Assembly (NCBI RefSeq): GCF_028473745.1
Contig: NZ_CP101137.1
Location: 6,510,001-6,574,000 of the forward strand
Direction of reading: 5' to 3'
DNA from: Streptomyces sp. M92
GTDB taxonomy: Bacteria > Actinomycetota > Actinomycetes > Streptomycetales > Streptomycetaceae
Length of the DNA: 64,000 bases
Below, in pieces: positions 59,646-64,000 of the stretch. A program made the position numbers and the translations under genes. The notes under the pieces are model-generated. The model was not told the DNA's origin, ran no database searches, and saw only the letters and a program-made list of their open reading frames with translations. Each line of letters opens with the position of its first letter. Positions within the stretch are counted from its first letter, which is position 1.

Positions 59646-59756
59646 GCGGGCGGGCGCCCCTGACGCTGCTGCCGCGAACAGCCGGAGCGGGCGCCCATGA
59701 GGGCGCTGCCGCGAACAACCGGAGCGGGCGCCCATGAGGACGCTGCCGCGAACAAC
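59646..59756. repeat. 37-bp unit repeated three times
   Basis: Three head-to-tail copies (59646-59682, 59683-59719, 59720-59756). Consensus begins GCGGGCGCCC and ends CGCGAACAACCGG; copies 2 and 3 differ at two positions and copy 1 at several. Each unit is centred on GGGCGCCC. It begins 9 bp after the SWIM stop. Confidence 0.95.
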
Positions 59757-59821
59757 CGATGCCGGCCCGTGTCACTGCCGCCGCCAACGGCTGACTCCCC
59801 GCCGGCACCTGACGTGCCGAC

Positions 59822-59867
59822 AGGTTCCGGCCCCCCGTCCGTCGACCGGACGGTGGGGCCGGAACCT
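59822..59867. terminator. Strong bidirectional terminator
   Basis: AGGTTCCGGCCCC / GGGGCCGGAACCT, perfect 13-bp arms, with an inner CCGTCCG / CGGACGG pair, giving one long near-continuous stem. It lies between the convergent SWIM and xylA genes, 47 bp from the xylA stop, ideal to end both. Confidence 0.85.
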
Positions 59868-59914
59868 TCGCGCAGGGGTGACTCCCCCGCTGGGCAGGTG
59901 CCTGGACAGACGCG

Positions 59915-61078
59915 TCAGCGGGCGCCGAGGAGGTGGTCCATGGCGAGCTGGTCCAGGTGCTCGAAGGCCATACCGCGCGCGGCGGCCGCGTCCACGTCGA
60001 AGGTGTCGTAGGCGCTCGGGTCGGCCAGCAGGGCGGCGAGGCCGTCCTCGGCGGTCGGACGGGCCAGCTCGTCCAGCCGGGCCGCCGCGAGGGCCTCCTG
60101 CACCTGCGGGTCCGCGCGGAAGGCCGCCGCCCGGTCCTTGAGGATCAGGTAGTTGCGCATGCAGCCGGCCGCCGACGCCCACACACCGTCGAGGTCCTCG
60201 GTCCGCGGGGGCTTGAAGTCGAAGTGCCGCGGACCCGCGTAACCGGCCCTCTCCAGCAGGTCGACGAGCCAGAACGCGGCCCGCAGGTCGCCCGCGCCGA
60301 AGCGCAGGTCCTGGTCGTACTTGATGCCCGACTGGCCGTTGAGGTCGATGTGGAACAGCTTGCCCGCCCACAGCGCCTGCGCGATCCCGTGCGGGAAGTT
60401 CAGTCCCGCCATCTGCTCGTGGCCGACCTCGGGGTTCACGCCGTACAGCTCCGGGCGTTCCAGCCGCTCGATGAAGGCCAGAGCGTGTCCCACCGTCGGG
60501 AGCAGGATGTCGCCGCGGGGCTCGTTCGGCTTCGGCTCGATCGCGAACCTCAGGTCGTAGCCCTGTTCGGTGACGTACTCGCCCAGCAGGTCGAAGGCCT
60601 CCTTCATCCGGTCCAGGGCGTCCCGCACGTCCTTGGCCGCGCCGGACTCCGCGCCCTCACGGCCGCCCCAGGCGACGTACACGCTCGCGCCCAGTTCCAC
60701 CGCGAGGTCGATGTTGCGGATCGTCTTGCGCAGCGCGTACCGGCGCACCTCCCGGTCGTTCGCCGTGAACGCGCCGTCCTTGAACACCGGGTGCGTGAAC
60801 AGGTTCGTCGTCGCCATCGGCACCTTCATGCCGGTCGCGTCCAGCGCCTGCCGGAACCGCTTGACGTGCTCCTCGCGCTCGGTGTCGCTCGATCCGAACG
60901 GGATCAGGTCGTCGTCGTGGAAGGTGACCCCGTACGCGCCCAGCTCGGCCAGGCGGCGCACCGACTCCGCCGGGTCCAGCGCACGCCGGGTGGCATCGCC
61001 GAAGGGATCCCGGCCCTGCCAGCCGACCGTCCACAAGCCGAACGTGAACCTGTCCTCGGGAGTGGGCTGGTAGTTCAT
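59915..61078 (-). CDS. xylA: Xylose isomerase
   Basis: A 387-residue class I xylose isomerase as in other Streptomyces: NYQPTPEDRFTFGLWTVGWQ, the active-site VTFHDDDLIPFG, metal-ligand motif IEPKPNEPRGD and the late HFDFKPPRTED. It interconverts D-xylose and D-xylulose (and glucose/fructose) using two divalent cations in a tetramer. GAGGAG lies 8 nt before the ATG. It is divergent from xylB; regulation probably comes from the ROK regulator downstream of xylB. Confidence 0.98.
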   Translation of the reverse strand: MNYQPTPEDRFTFGLWTVGWQGRDPFGDATRRALDPAESVRRLAELGAYGVTFHDDDLIPFGSSDTEREEHVKRFRQALDATGMKVPMATTNLFTHPVFKDGAFTANDREVRRYALRKTIRNIDLAVELGASVYVAWGGREGAESGAAKDVRDALDRMKEAFDLLGEYVTEQGYDLRFAIEPKPNEPRGDILLPTVGHALAFIERLERPELYGVNPEVGHEQMAGLNFPHGIAQALWAGKLFHIDLNGQSGIKYDQDLRFGAGDLRAAFWLVDLLERAGYAGPRHFDFKPPRTEDLDGVWASAAGCMRNYLILKDRAAAFRADPQVQEALAAARLDELARPTAEDGLAALLADPSAYDTFDVDAAAARGMAFEHLDQLAMDHLLGAR

Positions 61079-61118
61079 TCCGCGGCTCCTCACTCGCTGC
61101 CGACTATTTCGTCATGGC

Positions 61119-61137
61119 GCTTTACAAATTAGTATGC
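61119..61137. promoter_or_regulatory. Candidate ROK (XylR) operator in xylA-xylB gap
   Basis: GCTTTACAAATTAGTATGC, a weakly symmetric 19-bp AT-rich stretch in the 172-bp divergent region, about 40 bp upstream of the xylA start and 115 bp before xylB. It overlaps the best -10-like sequences for xylA. It is a plausible binding site for the adjacent ROK regulator; symmetry is imperfect. Confidence 0.45.
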
Positions 61138-61250
61138 ACACACGCTCCTGGGAAGGGACAAGGCGTCCCCGAAGGAGTGGTCGAGGCAGTCAGCCAGTCC
61201 AGGCAGTCCAGTCAGATCCCGCAGAGAGCCGCGGAAGAGGGAGAAACCCG

Positions 61251-62696
61251 ATGTCAGCAGCCGAGGGACCGCTCGTCGTCGGCGTGGACACGTCCACCCA
61301 GTCCACCAAGGCACTGGTCGTCGACGCGGCCACCGGCCAGGTCGTCGCGAGCGGCCAGGCACCCCACACGGTGTCCTCAGGGGCCGGCCGCGAGAGCGAC
61401 CCGCGTCAGTGGTGGGACGCTCTCCGCGAGGCCCTGCACCAGTGCGGTGACGCCGCGCGGGAGGCCGCCGCGGTGTCCGTCGGCGGTCAGCAGCACGGGC
61501 TCGTCACACTGGACGCCCGGGGCGAGCCGGTGCGCCCGGCCCTGCTGTGGAACGACGTGCGCTCGGCCCCGCAGGCCCGCCGCCTGATCGAGGAGCTGGG
61601 CGGCCCCGAGAGCTGGGCGGAGCGCACGGGCAGCGTGCCCAGCGCCTCGTTCACGGTCACCAAGTGGGCCTGGCTGGCCGAGCACGAACCGGATGCGGCC
61701 CGTGCGGCGAAGGCGGTACGGCTCCCCCACGACTACCTCACCGAACGGCTCACCGGCGAGGGCACCACCGACCGCGGCGACGCGTCCGGCACCGGCTGGT
61801 GGGCTTCCGGCACGGAGGCCTACGACGAGGAGGTCCTCGCACACGTGGGCCTCGACCCGGCGCTGCTGCCCCGCCCGGTCCGTCCCGGCGAGGTGGCCGG
61901 AACCGTGCGCGACGGCCACGGCCTGCCCTTCTCCAAGGGCACCCTGGTCGCCGCCGGCACCGGCGACAACGCGGCCGCCGCGCTGGGCCTCGGACTGCGC
62001 CCGGGCGTCCCGGTGATGAGCCTGGGCACCTCGGGCACCGTCTACGCCGTGTCGCGGCACCGCTCCGCCGATCCCACCGGCACCGTGGCCGGATTCGCCG
62101 ACGCGCGCGGCGACTGGCTGCCGCTGGCCTGCACCCTCAACTGCACGCTCGCCGTCGACCGCGTCGCGGCCCTGCTGAGCCTGGACCGGGAGGCCGTCGA
62201 GCCCGGCACCGACGTCACGCTCCTGCCCTACCTGGACGGTGAGCGCACACCGAACCTGCCGCACTCCTCCGGTCTTCTGCACGGGCTGCGTCACGACACC
62301 ACCGCCGGCCAGCTGCTCCAGGCCGCCTACGACGGTGCCGTCCACTCGCTCCTCGGTGCGCTCGGTCTGGTCCTGGACGCCGACGCGGACCCGAACGCGC
62401 CGCTGCTGCTGATCGGCGGCGGCGCGCGCGGGACCGCCTGGCAGCAGACCGTACGGCGGCTGTCGGGACGGCCCGTGCAGATCCCCGAAGCCAGGGAGCT
62501 GGTGGCACTCGGCGCCGCCGCACAGGCGGCCGGCCTGCTGACCGGCGAGGACGCGGCGGCCGTCGCCCGCCGTTGGAACACGGCCGCCGGGCCGGTGCTG
62601 GACGCCGTGGAACGGGACGAGGCGGCGCTGACCAGGATCTCCGGGGTACTCTCCGACGCGGCACCCCTGCTGGAGCGGGGAGTGGGCTCCGGCTGA
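61251..62696 (+). CDS. xylB: Xylulokinase
   Basis: A 481-residue FGGY kinase: N-terminal ATP-site GVDTSTQSTKALVVDA, substrate-side GGQQHGLVTLD and WNDVRSAPQARR, and C-terminal MSLGTSGTVYA and LLLIGGGARGTAWQQ. It phosphorylates D-xylulose to D-xylulose 5-phosphate for the pentose phosphate pathway, taking the product of XylA. ATG 61251 follows AGAGGGAGA. It is divergent from xylA and followed by the ROK gene after 144 bp. Confidence 0.96.
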   Translation: MSAAEGPLVVGVDTSTQSTKALVVDAATGQVVASGQAPHTVSSGAGRESDPRQWWDALREALHQCGDAAREAAAVSVGGQQHGLVTLDARGEPVRPALLWNDVRSAPQARRLIEELGGPESWAERTGSVPSASFTVTKWAWLAEHEPDAARAAKAVRLPHDYLTERLTGEGTTDRGDASGTGWWASGTEAYDEEVLAHVGLDPALLPRPVRPGEVAGTVRDGHGLPFSKGTLVAAGTGDNAAAALGLGLRPGVPVMSLGTSGTVYAVSRHRSADPTGTVAGFADARGDWLPLACTLNCTLAVDRVAALLSLDREAVEPGTDVTLLPYLDGERTPNLPHSSGLLHGLRHDTTAGQLLQAAYDGAVHSLLGALGLVLDADADPNAPLLLIGGGARGTAWQQTVRRLSGRPVQIPEARELVALGAAAQAAGLLTGEDAAAVARRWNTAAGPVLDAVERDEAALTRISGVLSDAAPLLERGVGSG

Positions 62697-62758
62697 GGAC
62701 GCGACTGTCCAGGCGGCGCGGGCGTCGCCCGACGACCGTCGCGGGCCGCCCCGGCCGG

Positions 62759-62787
62759 GTGCCGTCGGCAGCGCACGGCGACGGCAC
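62759..62787. terminator. Hairpin between xylB and ROK gene
   Basis: GTGCCGTC / GACGGCAC, perfect 8-bp arms, 13-nt loop, 63 bp after the xylB stop. It may be a terminator, or lower expression of the regulator relative to xylB. Confidence 0.5.
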
Positions 62788-62840
62788 CGAAGGCGTGACC
62801 GAACGGACTACGGAGAGACCGACCAAGGACTGACGGAGGC

Positions 62841-64000
62841 ATGACCGCACCGCCGCACGAAGCCCACAGCCACCCGGCCCGTCCCGGGCGGGCCCTGCCG
62901 GACACCCAGCAGGGCATGCGCCGGCGCAACCTCGCCCGTGTGATGCACACCGTCAGCGCGGAGGGCCCGCTGTCGCGGGCCGCCGTGGCCTCCCGGATCA
63001 AGCTGACGCGTGCGGCGGTGTCGACCCTGGTCGACGAGCTCATCCGCACGGGACTCCTGGAGGAACTGGGCCCTGAGCGTCCCGGCCGCGTGGGGCGGCC
63101 CGGGTCGGCGCTCGCCGTCAGCGAAACGGGGCCGGCCGGCATCGGTGCGGAGGTCGGTGTGGACCACCTCGCGGTCTGCGCGGTCGACCTGCGCGGCAGC
63201 GTGCGGGCGCGGGTGGTGCGCCACGGCAGCAACCGGGGCCGCTCCCCGGAGCCGGTGCTCGAACAGCTCAACGGCCTGGTGCGGCAGGTCGTCTCCGAGA
63301 CCGAGGCCGAGGGACTGTGGCCGGCCGGGCTCGCACTGGCCGTGCCGGGACTCGTGGCGCGCGACGCCCGTACCGTCGTGCACGCCCCGAACCTGGACTG
63401 GCACGACACGGACCTGGGCCCGCTGCTGCCGGAACACCTGCCGCTGACCGTCGGCAACGAGGCCAACTTCGGCGCGCTCGCCGAACTCTGGCTCGGCGAC
63501 GGCACCCCGCGGGACTTCCTGCACGTCTCGGCCGAGATCGGCATCGGTGCCGCCGTCGTCGTCGACGGGCGCCTGCTGCGCGGCACCCGCGGCTTCGCGG
63601 GCGAGCTGGGCCACGTGCCCGTCCGGCCCGACGGGCCGGAGTGCGCCTGCGGCGGACGGGGATGCCTGGAGCAGTACGCCGGCCAGAAGGCGGTCCTGCG
63701 CGCGGCCGGTCTGGAGCCGGGCGAGGACCGGGTGGGCATGCTCGCGGAACGTGCGGCCGAGGGGGACGAGGCCGTACGGCGTGCCCTGCGCGAGGCGGGC
63801 ACGGCACTCGGCATCGCGCTGACCGGGGCGGTCAACCTGCTGGACCCCGAGGGTGTGGTGCTGGGCGGAGCGCTGGCCGGGCTCGCCCCCTGGCTGCTGC
63901 CGTCACTCAACGACGAGCTGGCCCGGCGCACGGCGGGCCCGGTGTGCCCGGTCTCCGTGTCGGAACTCGGCTCCCGGGGGCCGTTGCTGGGCGCCGCCCA
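62841..64000 (+). CDS. ROK family transcriptional regulator (XylR-like), cut by right edge
   Basis: At least 386 residues without a stop codon, so the gene continues beyond 64000. N-terminal winged HTH (about residues 25-90): NLARVMHTVSAEGPLSRAAVASRIKLTRAAVSTLVDELIRTGLL. The ROK sugar-kinase-like domain follows, with CACGGRGCLEQYAG, the zinc-binding motif. ROK repressors beside xylAB are typically relieved by xylose. CGGAGG lies just before the ATG. It is on the same strand as xylB and likely feeds back on the xylA/xylB gap. Confidence 0.92.
   Translation, partial: MTAPPHEAHSHPARPGRALPDTQQGMRRRNLARVMHTVSAEGPLSRAAVASRIKLTRAAVSTLVDELIRTGLLEELGPERPGRVGRPGSALAVSETGPAGIGAEVGVDHLAVCAVDLRGSVRARVVRHGSNRGRSPEPVLEQLNGLVRQVVSETEAEGLWPAGLALAVPGLVARDARTVVHAPNLDWHDTDLGPLLPEHLPLTVGNEANFGALAELWLGDGTPRDFLHVSAEIGIGAAVVVDGRLLRGTRGFAGELGHVPVRPDGPECACGGRGCLEQYAGQKAVLRAAGLEPGEDRVGMLAERAAEGDEAVRRALREAGTALGIALTGAVNLLDPEGVVLGGALAGLAPWLLPSLNDELARRTAGPVCPVSVSELGSRGPLLGAA

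Noticed and set aside
59646..59756. Possible CRISPR array from three similar 37-bp units.
   Set aside because: Units are directly joined with no spacers, and no cas genes are nearby.
1..64000. A secondary-metabolite cluster, prophage or integrative element.
   Set aside because: No PKS, NRPS, terpene synthase, integrase, tail or transposase genes were seen; regulators and ABC exporters alone do not support it.

Overview
The window is one contiguous 64-kb stretch of a high-GC actinobacterial chromosome, almost certainly Streptomyces. The support is a very strong G/C bias at third codon positions, GTG/TTG starts, tightly coupled ATGA/GTGA operons, DUF5997/DUF5709/DUF6397-type proteins, conservon (cvn) parts, a zinc-free L31 and a class I xylose isomerase. 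It reads as accessory-rich chromosome rather than a phage, plasmid or biosynthetic gene cluster. No tRNA, rRNA, CRISPR array, transposase or integrase was recognised.

Layout. 1-7.1 kb: end of a DUF5997 gene, DUF1360 and DUF2267 genes, then an envelope/carbohydrate run (a glycosyltransferase with a Glu-Ala repeat tail, SDR, DMT-type membrane protein, polysaccharide deacetylase, GH15). 7.3-12.9 kb: a PaoABC-like molybdenum hydroxylase operon (2Fe-2S, FAD with an extra Cys quartet, Mo subunit, XdhC) divergent from a TetR gene, with two near-identical palindromes between them. 12.9-18.6 kb: a CitA/CitB-type two-component system divergent from a tripartite tricarboxylate transporter (TctC-B-A). 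18.6-20.4 kb: a dead locus made of a broken Fis-type regulator and a multiply broken alcohol dehydrogenase, followed by an intact small monooxygenase.

20.5-30.4 kb: a five-gene coupled operon, DUF4132 - MoxR AAA+ - DUF5682 - VWA - SWIM, with the gene order of the poorly understood E. coli yehI-L-M-P-Q cluster. This is the best candidate for an undercharacterised system here. 30.5-36.2 kb: YjbQ, a flavin monooxygenase-like enzyme, an MltG-like protein, an ABC exporter divergent from its probable MarR regulator, and an L,D-transpeptidase lipoprotein. 36.4-40.1 kb: a two-subunit ABC exporter in which the two ATP sites are lost and kept in a complementary way. 40.1-46 kb: a 700-bp gene-free, repeat- and palindrome-rich gap, DUF5709, zinc-free ribosomal protein L31, a YdjM-like membrane protein, a Ski2-like helicase and TesB.

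46-49 kb: DUF6397, and a decayed conservon: an intact roadblock protein and a CvnD-like GTPase remain, while sensor-kinase (NIT) and MHYT fragments are fused into a relic. 49-55.2 kb: methyltransferase, alpha/beta hydrolase divergent from a PadR regulator around a clean inverted repeat, an MpaB-like oxygenase, two unknown proteins, a secreted esterase and a small membrane protein. 55.4-59.6 kb: a SNF2 helicase coupled to a second SWIM protein, starting in an unusually AT-rich island. 59.6-64 kb: a 37-bp x 3 tandem repeat, a very strong bidirectional terminator, and the xylose locus (xylA divergent from xylB and a ROK regulator cut off by the right edge).

All calls come from reading the sequence and from family knowledge; no database search was run.
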